Below, in pieces: positions 22,166-30,582 of a stretch of DNA of 64,000 nt. Each line of letters opens with the position of its first letter. The stretch's first letter is position 1. Below the pieces are notes generated by a model that had not been told where the DNA came from, searched no databases, and worked only from the letters and a program-made list of their open reading frames with translations. This DNA comes from Halocafeteria seosinensis (lineage: Eukaryota; Sar; Bigyra; Bicosoecida), in the NCBI GenBank assembly GCA_001687465.1, contig LVLI01000080.1:62001-126000 (forward strand), given 5' to 3'. The position numbers and the translations under genes were made by a program.

Positions 22166-22697
22166 GATTATAATTGTTGGTCAGGCAGCACAAGGAAGTT
22201 GAGTGATTCTCGAGAGCAGAAGTTGCATTGAGTGGTGGCTTCGATAGAAGCCGCATGAAGGTAATAAGTAGTGCAGCGCTTTACCGTTGTATTCCATTCT
22301 TTTGTGCGGAACTAGTGATGAAGGACTACTCTCGGGCTACTGCGGATAATGTCCTTACGTTACTCAGTCCAGGTTATGCATCTAATATGGCTGACAATCA
22401 ATATACCGCCCCTGAAAGATATTTTTCCTGCATACTTGCGCGAGGTATTCACGCAGTCTTGTTGCTTAATTGGCCTGCCAGACATCTTCATCGTGCAGCT
22501 CCATTAACTTTCAGCATCAGTGATTTTCGTGATCGAAAGGCTGATCATCCCCGGATGTCATCCCAGTCATTCCGAGTTCCAAGTAATGGCGACAGAGACG
22601 TAACCACTCACTCAATTAGGTATTTTACCAGTAGATGGCTTGGTTATCAACCACCTCCGAGAACAATAGCCCTATGAAGTTTCACGCCTCATGGAAG
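22166..22697. other. Spacer between SFT2 and U2SURP 3' ends
   Basis: 532 bp lie between convergent genes, longer than other convergent gaps here. It is mostly covered by one ORF (22255-22677) that is listed separately with low confidence; otherwise I see nothing in it. Confidence 0.4.
22255..22677 (+). CDS. Hypothetical protein, doubtful
   Basis: ORF of 140 codons from an ATG, lying between two convergent 3' ends. The composition is protein-like but without repeats, transmembrane segments or a recognised motif. It could be a small gene or the fortuitously open 3' untranslated region of either neighbour. Confidence 0.22.
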   Translation: MKVISSAALYRCIPFFCAELVMKDYSRATADNVLTLLSPGYASNMADNQYTAPERYFSCILARGIHAVLLLNWPARHLHRAAPLTFSISDFRDRKADHPRMSSQSFRVPSNGDRDVTTHSIRYFTSRWLGYQPPPRTIAL

Positions 22698-25600
22698 CTA
22701 TATCGGAACCCCATCGATGTCTTCATCGTCATCACTGCTTTCTTCCATCGCATCGTTCTCCACAGCAGTACCAGAGTTTGCAGTCTGGGATTGATCATGC
22801 GAGATGTTGTTCGCATCAATTGGGACGCCATCTATCTCAGAATCCAATGGCACACCATCGACATCAGAATCAGTGCCCTCGGACGACTCCTCAGCATCGT
22901 TGGTTTCATCTACGGACACCCAAGACCCTTTTCCAGCCCTTGCTGCATACTTGTTTCTCCTTCTTTTCGTTAGCTTTTTCGCCCGTTTGTTCTCAGTCTT
23001 ACTTTCTACGTCTGCGCTACCCCCCCAATCCTTGTTCTCCAATTCAACCACTTTATCTGAGTTCCCTGGCTTCTCATCAAACCCGCTAAATTTCTTTTTA
23101 ATAAACTGGTTCACCCATGCGATGCGTTTAAGCATTGCATTAACGTTCAACCCTTCTGATTGCTGTCCCGCTTGCTTGCACTTCTGCTTTATGTCGTCCA
23201 GATTAAGCGTAGACTCGTCTACGTTTTCCCATTGCTCTTCAGGTGGTTGAGCGTCAGGACGCCAGAGCAAAGTTGCCTCAAGGCCGTGCAGAAACAAGGG
23301 AGGGAATACACCAATTGATTCCCATCGTCGAAGTACACGTTGTATTCTGTTTTTCATAGCTTCGGCAGTGATGCGCCCTGCGTATTTGTACAACTTTCGC
23401 AGAGTCCAACCAAGTTCCTCGAATGCAACTGGTAAAATATCTTCAATAGCATTACGATATACACTAGCATTCCTAACGGAGGCTGTACTGTTGTGCAAAA
23501 TATCATTAAGAAGGTAAAGTCGGGCAACTTTAGTAGGAGCGGGGGCAGTTCTTTTGGTCATCGACTGGCGAATCATGTCTACTATAGAGCGAGCCTTAGA
23601 AGCGTGTTCTAACGCCCACACCATCGCGTCGCAGATACTATCTCTTTGGAGGCTAACTCTCCTTAGTTTACGAACCCATTTTCTAAACTCTTTCTGACTA
23701 AGAAGCGTATAACCATGAGGAACATCTCCCGACGTTTCCTCATCCCCAAAATTGTCATCTTCATTTTGAGGGCAATCGGAATCTGATGCACTCCAACTAC
23801 GACCACTATCCCACGCTTCGTTAATGTCTGTTTCTGCATCATCGTCAGTATCACGTTTGGATCCGCTCCTGCTTCTGGTTCCAGTCACCTTGTCCAACAT
23901 TTGGTTCGCTCCCAAAAGGTTTCTTGGCCTTTTATATCTCTCCGTCGAAGGAGGGAACACCTGAAGGGGCTGAGGATCGATAGTACTGCCTTCGCGGTAC
24001 GCTTTGTCTTCGACCATACGGGGATCAGCATTCTCATAATACTCAACTCGTTCATTACTACTATGGGGAGCAATATGAGATGATTCTTTGCCTGCTTGCG
24101 ATTCATTAGATTTCGAAATCGCCTGGTCGGCAGTCTCTAGAGGAGGTGGAACCCACCATGGTCCTCCCACAGTCAATTGGAAAGGCTTGGTTCGCCAATG
24201 CTTGACTGAGTCCCCCATTACGAGGCTTATTGTCTTCCATCGGTAATATATACCTTCCGGAGTATTCCTCTCAAGTAAGAATCCGTAATTGTACGTTCCA
24301 TGAGTGTTGTAGTGTTCGCGTTCACTAGATATGAATAAATCCTCCAACGCCTGACCATCCTTTGAGACGTACAACGCCAACCTATCAATATGGCGTCTCC
24401 GAAGTGGATCTTGCGGTGGACGCACAACTATCTTAGGCGCACTATCAGGCATTTCGGGCCCTCCATACAGTCGTTGTTGTTCAGCTCTTTCTTTCTCCGC
24501 CAAACTGTCCTCGTGGGAAGGGTGATGAGCGTTTCGCTTCTTCGGGGTTCGTTCATTCGACGAATATCGTGGGGACTCTTCATCCTCACGAAAGTTGTTT
24601 CGACCACGAATAGGACTGGGACTCCTTCGGCGTGGGGACTGACTACGTCGGCGCTTTCGGTACCGATCACATCCACTCGATCCAGAGGAGCTGCGACTTC
24701 GCGATCTCCGTCTTCGGTTCCTACTCCGCCGCCGATCTCCATGCTGTTCACTGGACGAGCCATCGGATGAAGAGCGGCTCGGCGAACGATCACTACTTCG
24801 CTTCCTGCCAGCTCGTGCAACACGAGGGTTGACAGAACCGGGTGCAGTAGTTCCTCGAGCGCCTGAGATGGGCTTGCCCCAGCCTAACTTCAACGTTTGC
24901 CCTGCAATTTCACTATCCCACATGGACGCCATAGCATCTACTGCCTGCTCCCTGGTGTTGAAAGCAACAAAACCTGTGTTCCGTCCTCGGGCTTTTTCTT
25001 CTTCGTTCCGCGGCCACATCACCTTAACACTTATCAATTCTCCAAATTTTCCAAATTTCTTACTGAGGTATTCCTCCGTGACGGTTGGTGCTAGATTCCC
25101 CACATATATATTTGTAGAGTTAGGGTCACCCTCAGGTAGTGTTATTCTTCTGCCCGATGACGTAGTGACAGTGTGTGCCTTTCTTCCGGCCCCAGAGTCC
25201 GCCGGCGATGTTTCCTTGATCTCTTCCATGAGCTTATCAATCTCTCTCGTCTTGCCCTTCTTCTCTGCACGTGGAGGTCTCTTTGTAGAGCGTGTGGGTT
25301 GTTGCTGTTTAGGTGACGACGACCGACGTCCACGCGACTCCGTTCCTCGGCCGGCTTTTGGATCAGCTACCCTGTGTTTCATTTCCTGCATCATCCTGTC
25401 CATTTCACTTCCGACGCTGTTCTTCTGTCCATTCGAGGTCCCAGTGGAACTTTGTTCTGCTTGCCCCTCCGACTGATGGTTGGAGGCATTCTTCCGTGGT
25501 GTTGATGATGCATCTCCCGCCTTGTCATTCCCTTCCCCTTCTTCATCGTCTTCTTCCCCAAGTCCGAAGACATTCTGCACCGAGTCTTGAGGGTTTATGG

Positions 25601-25805
25601 TGCCTCCACGTACGAATTGTGTTTTCTCAGAGGACCCGCCTTTCTCAAATGATTCGACAAAAGTCTCATAAAGCTGCGCAGCAGCCTCTTTATCCTGCTG
25701 CTCCCTCTGCTGTCGCGCTTGCTTCTCCTGTAAAAACTTGTTGGCATTGGCCTGCTGCTGCTTCGTGCCAGCCTTTTTCAGATTCAATTTGATTTTCGGA
25801 GGCAT
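22698..25805 (-). CDS. U2SURP: U2SURP (SR140), U2 snRNP-associated SURP protein
   Basis: U2 snRNP-associated splicing protein; intronless, 1,035 aa. Domains in order: a Gln/Lys-rich N-terminus; RRM at about residues 230-315 (TNIYVGNLAPTVTEEYL as RNP2, RNTGFVAF as RNP1); an Arg-Ser-rich stretch; a SURP domain (about 470-560: HIDRLALYVSKDGQALEDL, YYRWKTISL); and a CID domain (about 715-860: FRKWVRKLRRVSLQRDSI, ARLYLLNDILHNS). The C-terminus has DGVPI/DGVPL-type repeats. The RRM-SURP-CID order is diagnostic of SR140. Start ATG 25805. The gene is unbroken although its neighbours have introns every few hundred bases. Confidence 0.93.
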   Translation of the reverse strand: MPPKIKLNLKKAGTKQQQANANKFLQEKQARQQREQQDKEAAAQLYETFVESFEKGGSSEKTQFVRGGTINPQDSVQNVFGLGEEDDEEGEGNDKAGDASSTPRKNASNHQSEGQAEQSSTGTSNGQKNSVGSEMDRMMQEMKHRVADPKAGRGTESRGRRSSSPKQQQPTRSTKRPPRAEKKGKTREIDKLMEEIKETSPADSGAGRKAHTVTTSSGRRITLPEGDPNSTNIYVGNLAPTVTEEYLSKKFGKFGELISVKVMWPRNEEEKARGRNTGFVAFNTREQAVDAMASMWDSEIAGQTLKLGWGKPISGARGTTAPGSVNPRVARAGRKRSSDRSPSRSSSDGSSSEQHGDRRRSRNRRRRSRSRSSSGSSGCDRYRKRRRSQSPRRRSPSPIRGRNNFREDEESPRYSSNERTPKKRNAHHPSHEDSLAEKERAEQQRLYGGPEMPDSAPKIVVRPPQDPLRRRHIDRLALYVSKDGQALEDLFISSEREHYNTHGTYNYGFLLERNTPEGIYYRWKTISLVMGDSVKHWRTKPFQLTVGGPWWVPPPLETADQAISKSNESQAGKESSHIAPHSSNERVEYYENADPRMVEDKAYREGSTIDPQPLQVFPPSTERYKRPRNLLGANQMLDKVTGTRSRSGSKRDTDDDAETDINEAWDSGRSWSASDSDCPQNEDDNFGDEETSGDVPHGYTLLSQKEFRKWVRKLRRVSLQRDSICDAMVWALEHASKARSIVDMIRQSMTKRTAPAPTKVARLYLLNDILHNSTASVRNASVYRNAIEDILPVAFEELGWTLRKLYKYAGRITAEAMKNRIQRVLRRWESIGVFPPLFLHGLEATLLWRPDAQPPEEQWENVDESTLNLDDIKQKCKQAGQQSEGLNVNAMLKRIAWVNQFIKKKFSGFDEKPGNSDKVVELENKDWGGSADVESKTENKRAKKLTKRRRNKYAARAGKGSWVSVDETNDAEESSEGTDSDVDGVPLDSEIDGVPIDANNISHDQSQTANSGTAVENDAMEESSDDDEDIDGVPI

Positions 25806-26085
25806 TATTCTTTTTCTGTAGTTTCAGTTACCCTGCCAAACTGAAGGAAATATCCTCCCAGATAATCTACATACTTTGCCTGGTTGTCGGAGGCAACAAA
25901 ATACGTCATGGCGTCCAACTATAAGCCGGGGTCATGATGGCTGATTAGTTGAAGTTGGGTTGTCTGGCGGTATCATATGCATACCGCGTCTATATATAAT
26001 ACACGTCTCCGCAACGCAGTATTGATTGCCGGCCGTAGGGACTGTCGAATTTTATACTCCATTGTGGGGAGATCACCTTCCGAAA
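25806..26085. promoter_or_regulatory. Divergent promoter, U2SURP and TTLL9, X-box-like site
   Basis: 280 bp lie between divergent start codons. It holds a TATA-like CTATATATAAT at about 25990-26000 and a GTTGTC GGA GGCAAC inverted-repeat site at 25883-25897, close to the RFX X-box consensus found upstream of ciliary genes in animals. The sites are seen directly; their use is inferred. Confidence 0.4.
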
Positions 26086-28720
26086 ATGGGACGAAAAGGG
26101 GCAAAAAAAGGTGGTTCTTTAGTGCATCGAGGCAAGGGCTCCAAGCCCAAGAAGAAGCTGATACGTGCCAAACTCGATATGAGGAAGATGTGTTTGCTCG
26201 ACAATTTTTTACGAAGAGGATGGCATGTCATGGACGACGATGACTCTGGAAATGAAGATGAAGAGGAAGAAAGCAACCAAAAATGGCACTTTTATTGGGC
26301 TACCGTCCAAACAGGTTCGTAGAGGTATCACTATTCGGCTTTATATATGGCCATTGCATTCGTGCTGGAACAACTAACTGTGCCGTACTCATGTTGCTAC
26401 AGTGCGCTACATATTCCACGAGAAAAATGCACGTCTGCGCACGGATCAACGCATTAACCACTTTCCTTCGCATTTTGAACTCACGAGAAAGGACTTGCTT
26501 GTCAAGCATTGCAAACAATACAGAAAAGATATGGAGCGGAAGGGTCTACCTTGTCCCGAAATTGTACCGATTACTTACTACTTGCCACAGGTATGAAACA
26601 GCGTGGTTCCTCTTCGCAGTTCAGCTATATGGAATCACTAACAACCGTTTACGAGTCTCAGGATTACGGCATCTTCGCGGACGAATGTCGGCGGCGGCCG
26701 GATTGGACTTGGATAGTCAAACCAGTGGGTAAAGCGCAGGGAAAAGGAATCTTCTTGGTCAATAAAATAAGTCAAGCGAAACGGTTTCACCCTTCTAACC
26801 GTAAGTGGACGTAGTATTAACTCACCCAGCGCCACACTACTAAGAGCTTGTTTTCCAATAACCATACAGTAAAACGAAATGAATTCGACGCAAAAGCGGA
26901 TGATTCTCGAGAAGAAATGTATGTCGTTAGTCGATATATTGACAAACCGCTGCTAGTGTGTGGAAAGAAGTTCGATCTGAGGCTTTACGTACTTGTCGTG
27001 TACGTAGATCTTGTAGTCATCCCATTTCGAAAGAGGCAAAACACAAGTGGGCAACTATCGGCTTGCAGATCCTTTCATCCCCTCATTGTGTACATACACC
27101 AACAAGGTTTTGCTCGTTTCTGCTCCGTGGAGTACACGTATGGAGAGAGTTCGTCCACGAACTCGTACAATTTCGACGAGCGAGAATCCGCTCGAAAGCA
27201 TGGAAGGGAAGACTATTTGTCGAACGAAGTTGCCGGTGACGTTTCCAGAGCCGAGGCATTGAAAGCAATGGGTGTGACGAACAGTAGTCCCGAAGTAGAA
27301 GAGGAGGGCAAAGCAAACAGTAATGATATAAGCAATTTAGATATGCACTTGACGAACGTTTCGCTACAAGTAAGCTTTTCCCAGACGATGACATGTTCAA
27401 TCGAGATGGTGCATTTTGTTTGCACTTTCCAGAAACACCATGAAGAATACAGTGACTCCCATGGAGGCAAATGGCCCCTTCGACTACTGATTCAATACCT
27501 CCGCTCTACCCGAGGTAAGAATAATCGGAGTCATCCCCTCTATGTGTCTGTTTATGATATCGTCGTCCAAACTGCAGGCCCAGCTGCGACTGAACACTGT
27601 TTAAGTAGGATCAGGGACTTGGTTTATCATTCCTTACGTGCCGTGCAACGTGCAATGACAAGCCCCGAGCAGTGTTTTGAACTCTATGGTTACGACGTAC
27701 TCTTAGACGACAACTTGACCCCTTGGCTTATAGAGGTAAGTCGGCAGCATTAACCCACGTTTTTTCGCCGGAGTAACTATTACTTCGTAACTGCAGGTCA
27801 ATGCATCTCCATCTCTCTCTGCTACTACGGAAGCAGATCGAAGGATGAAGTCTTCTATTGTATCAGATATGCTAGATATTGTGATTCCCGAAACGACTCC
27901 GAAAGTCCCCGTAAGAAGTGAAATTTCGGAGCCCAGACCGCGCCCGACAATCAATGGAGATGAACCTGTGTGTGTGCCTTCTACAACCACAAAGAGTAAC
28001 CGGTTAGATGATGCATCATGGTCGCGACATGCCTCCGTTATCAAAAAGCATAATAAGCTCCAAAAAAAGATTTTTCAACCCCCAAGCCTACCTTCCACGG
28101 AGGAAGAGAAGCGACTTTTTCAGACTGCGTTTCAGGGTGTCGAAACAGAGTCATTCCCCCCTCGCGCAAGCAGCAATGCATATCAGAGCCGGGCTAATCA
28201 GGATATTGACGATGAAGAACTGACCGCTGGTCCTGAAGCAGAGGCAGAAACCACGAACTCAAAGCACAAAAAGGTTGCCGCGGCGGGTGCGAAGTATCGA
28301 GGGACTGTCCAAGAGAGACAACGGGCACTGCGGCGTGCAAACGAGGTAGAAGGCTATTCGGATGACACGGAAGACTCCTCTGACTCATCTGAAGAAGAGG
28401 AAGACACCGTCGAAGCTCCTGCCAGAGACAAAATTGAAACCGAAGAACGGCAGAAAAAGCTTAACCGGCCGAGGCCTCCTGATAAAAACGATGTGCACGG
28501 TGAATGGAAAGATGACGAATTTGAATGGAAACCTCATCGTCAGAATCAATTTGAACTCTTATTCGACGAAAGAAAAGCACAAAAAAAGTGTCGCGTTTTG
28601 GGGGATGCTGGTTTACCTGTTGACCAAAGTTATAGACTACGTGCTAGTGATGAGCCGCGCGTAGGTGTGAAAACGATTCGCCAAGGGCAACTCAAGGAAG
28701 GCAGCAATAACGTGGTGTAG
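26086..28720 (+). CDS. TTLL9: TTLL9-like tubulin polyglutamylase
   Basis: Tubulin tyrosine ligase-like ATP-grasp enzyme that adds glutamates to axonemal tubulin. Exons: 26086-26314, 26403-26590, 26662-26800, 26870-26999, 27069-27369, 27433-27514, 27578-27735, 27797-28720 (716 aa). Conserved order: WHFYWATVQ; INHFPSHFELTRKDLLVKHCKQYRK; CPEIVPITYYLPQDYGIF; WTWIVKPVGKAQGKGIFLV; GKKFDLRLYVLVV; QQGFARF; HLTNVSLQK; CFELYGYDVLLDD; PWLIEVNASPSLSA. The WDFYW/RISHFRNHYELTRK pattern points to TTLL9. Introns at 27000, 27370 and 27515 are multiples of three without stops. There is a roughly 50-residue acidic insert before HLTNV and a 270-residue acidic C-terminal extension not seen in animal TTLL9. Confidence 0.88.
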
Positions 28721-28853
28721 CTCTGTAGTAATGCCTTACTATTCACTGCACTTAAGAATAATTGATAGTTCCCCTTTCGAATGTGGACACGCTTTTGCCG
28801 TCTTGTGATACAGCACCACCGTAGCTTTGACATGTACGCCCTGACACGTTTGT

Positions 28854-29263
28854 TTACCTACTCATATTCGATACTTTCAGCATTCTTGCCACTCGTTTTT
28901 TATCTGTAGGGTGTACACGGGCTGTCTTTCCTAACTCGTTCACCCTCTTGCGCTCCATGTGCACATTAAGATGCTGTATTCCAGATTGATTCCTGAAAAA
29001 GCTCCCCTTCTTATTACGTCGAAAGCGCTTCTTCGCCGCCGATTTCGTCTTTAACTGCACCTTGCATAGCAGAGACAAACTACTTCGCATACGCCATAGT
29101 GCACATTGTTTCAATGATGCCCTACCTTGTATGACATAAATTGCTTCTGGGACTGCTCCATGCAGGGTACAGCCGCCATTCGGGGAACCATATGCCCGGC
29201 ATAGGGATGCAGATTGCCTCCGAAGAGTCGTCGAGACGAAGCTGCCTGTAATATCTTGAGCAT
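28854..29263 (-). CDS. Organellar large-subunit ribosomal protein bL35
   Basis: Exon 1 29263-29126, exon 2 29060-28854 (or from 29054), intron 65 or 71 nt; about 114 aa. Exon 1 encodes a presequence-like N-terminus with Arg and hydrophobic residues and no acid at first (MLKILQAASSRRLFGG), typical of mitochondrial import. Exon 2 carries the bL35 core: LKTKSAAKKRFRRNKKGSFFRNQSG, HLNVHMERKRVNELGKTARVHPTDKKRVARML. It matches bacterial L35 KTKSAAAKRF and the terminal VSPADAKRVRRLL. Mitochondrial rather than plastid location is inferred from the presequence. Two acceptors six bases apart keep the frame and differ by Val-Gln. Confidence 0.85.
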
Positions 29264-29468
29264 TTTATGTTTTGCTAGCTATGTATACCTCATCCAAACC
29301 TATATATCGCTGGTCTAACAATACCTAGGTACCTTGCACTTGAATTGAAGCCTACATAGAATTCGTGTCTTGTGTCACGAACACTACTCAAAACCAAGGT
29401 TTTTGGGGCGGTATAGATTTCTTGAACAAATGTGTGTGTACAAAATATGCTACATCGGGGGAGGAGCC

Positions 29469-29759
29469 ATGCCTGCGCCCACAATGTCAGAGATACCGAC
29501 AAGGCTCAGTCTGGCAGGAGAAGACCCTGAGCCTGCCACAGCGGCGCCAGTCGTCAGGACGCACGCTGTTGCAGAGATTGCAGATGAAAAAGCAACAGTT
29601 TTCGTATCACTTCCCTTTTCGACGATCACGAGAAGAAGGAACCATCTCTACTGGTATCAGTATGTCCTCATCTTCATCCTGGAGCTTAGTCGCTCAACAT
29701 CGTACACAGTCTGGTCTTTACGCATGGTCGTGCCGTATTGGAAACTGAGAAAGGCATGA
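29469..29759 (+). CDS. Hypothetical small protein carrying a duplicated segment
   Basis: ORF of 96 codons starting MPAPTMSEIP. Its middle (RTHAVAEIADEKATVFVS) recurs in frame 560 bp downstream as RTHVVAEIADENATDFVS, outside any ORF with an ATG. A hydrophobic stretch near the C-terminus (LYWYQYVLIFIL) could be a membrane helix. No family is recognised. It may be a functional small gene, an exon of a gene I could not assemble, or a decaying duplicate. Confidence 0.3.
   Translation: MPAPTMSEIPTRLSLAGEDPEPATAAPVVRTHAVAEIADEKATVFVSLPFSTITRRRNHLYWYQYVLIFILELSRSTSYTVWSLRMVVPYWKLRKA
29555..29615 (+). repeat. Direct repeat, copy 1
   Basis: About 60 bp beginning CAGGACGCACG that recurs at 30116-30176 with roughly seven differences. 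Both copies read in the same phase without stops. Confidence 0.75.
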
Positions 29760-30115
29760 CCTTTTTCGGACTAATAACCACATTGTCAAAAGATGACTGG
29801 CGATATTTTACCATAATAGCCAACGTTTGTTCTCATTTGGTGGCAGATACTGGTTTAGAGGACCTCAAGTTTATGGATACTTAGACCAACGTACGCTAAC
29901 ATTTGTAACAATATAAAGTTATTTTAGTAATCATTGATTTGGTGTGACATTGAAAAGCTTTTAGTTTAGTTTGCCACCATAAGAATTAGTCCAATTCATC
30001 GAATCCTCTAAGCAATATTGCTCCGAATTTTCAGAGTTTCAAACCGATTGTTTTCGGATTCTTTTCTCTTCTTTTCTTCGTAATACTGTATTTACGAAGT
30101 TCCTCTGGACCCAGC

Positions 30116-30176
30116 CAGGACGCACGTTGTTGCAGAGATTGCAGATGAAAATGCAACGGATTTTGTGTCATTTGCC
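30116..30176 (+). repeat. Direct repeat, copy 2
   Basis: Second copy of the 29555-29615 segment. The open reading continues for another 25 codons after the repeat, then stops at a TAG near 30248. Upstream flanks of the two copies are unrelated. Confidence 0.75.
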
Positions 30177-30582
30177 CAACTTCAACATACGAAAGGTGTA
30201 AGATACGTAGCCAGACTGCGTAGAAATAAGGTAGTCTGCACCTGTTAGCAGAAGCAAGCAATTCCAAGACATACGTGCCACTTCAGCTCAACCTGCTGCA
30301 ATACCAACCAGTTGTGTGGTAGAAAAGAGAATCCGGTCGCAAGCTCCCGGTCGCAACAAGTATAAATAACGATGCATGCTCGATCTTCATCAACCACATG
30401 TTTGTTAGAATACGTGTACAGACAAAGTTGTGAGAGCAATACACAGCATACCCTGTACGGTTGTCCGAAGTTTCCAGGGTAGCAGATAGTTGATTTTCGA
30501 AGGGTACGGTGCTGCAGGAGTTGGTCGCGCGCAACATATCCGCTTCACGGTGTACGTGCGTGTTGCTCACTTCTAGTACACA

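Larger units (their letters stand above)
29264..30582. other. Gene-poor region with duplicated fragment
   Basis: The longest stretch without a supported gene (1.3 kb). It contains one weak ORF at 29469-29759 and a second copy of part of that ORF at about 30116-30176. It has short A/T-rich tracts and a TATAAATA at 30361-30368, 220 bp before the next start codon. No transposon terminal repeats were seen. Confidence 0.5.

Noticed and set aside
22698-25805. Long open frames on the plus strand opposite U2SURP (such as 24829-25476)
   Set aside because: They are low-complexity antisense images of the Arg/Ser/Glu-rich minus-strand coding sequence.
26591-26619. A 29-nt ultra-short intron in TTLL9
   Set aside because: The acceptor at 26661 gives a normal 71-nt intron and restores the family alignment LPQDYGIFADE; the extra residues from the nearer acceptor have no counterpart.
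29370-29468. Extension of the 29.5 kb ORF upstream to 29370
   Set aside because: The upstream start is TTG; later in-frame ATGs are more likely in a eukaryote, and the extension has no protein-like features.
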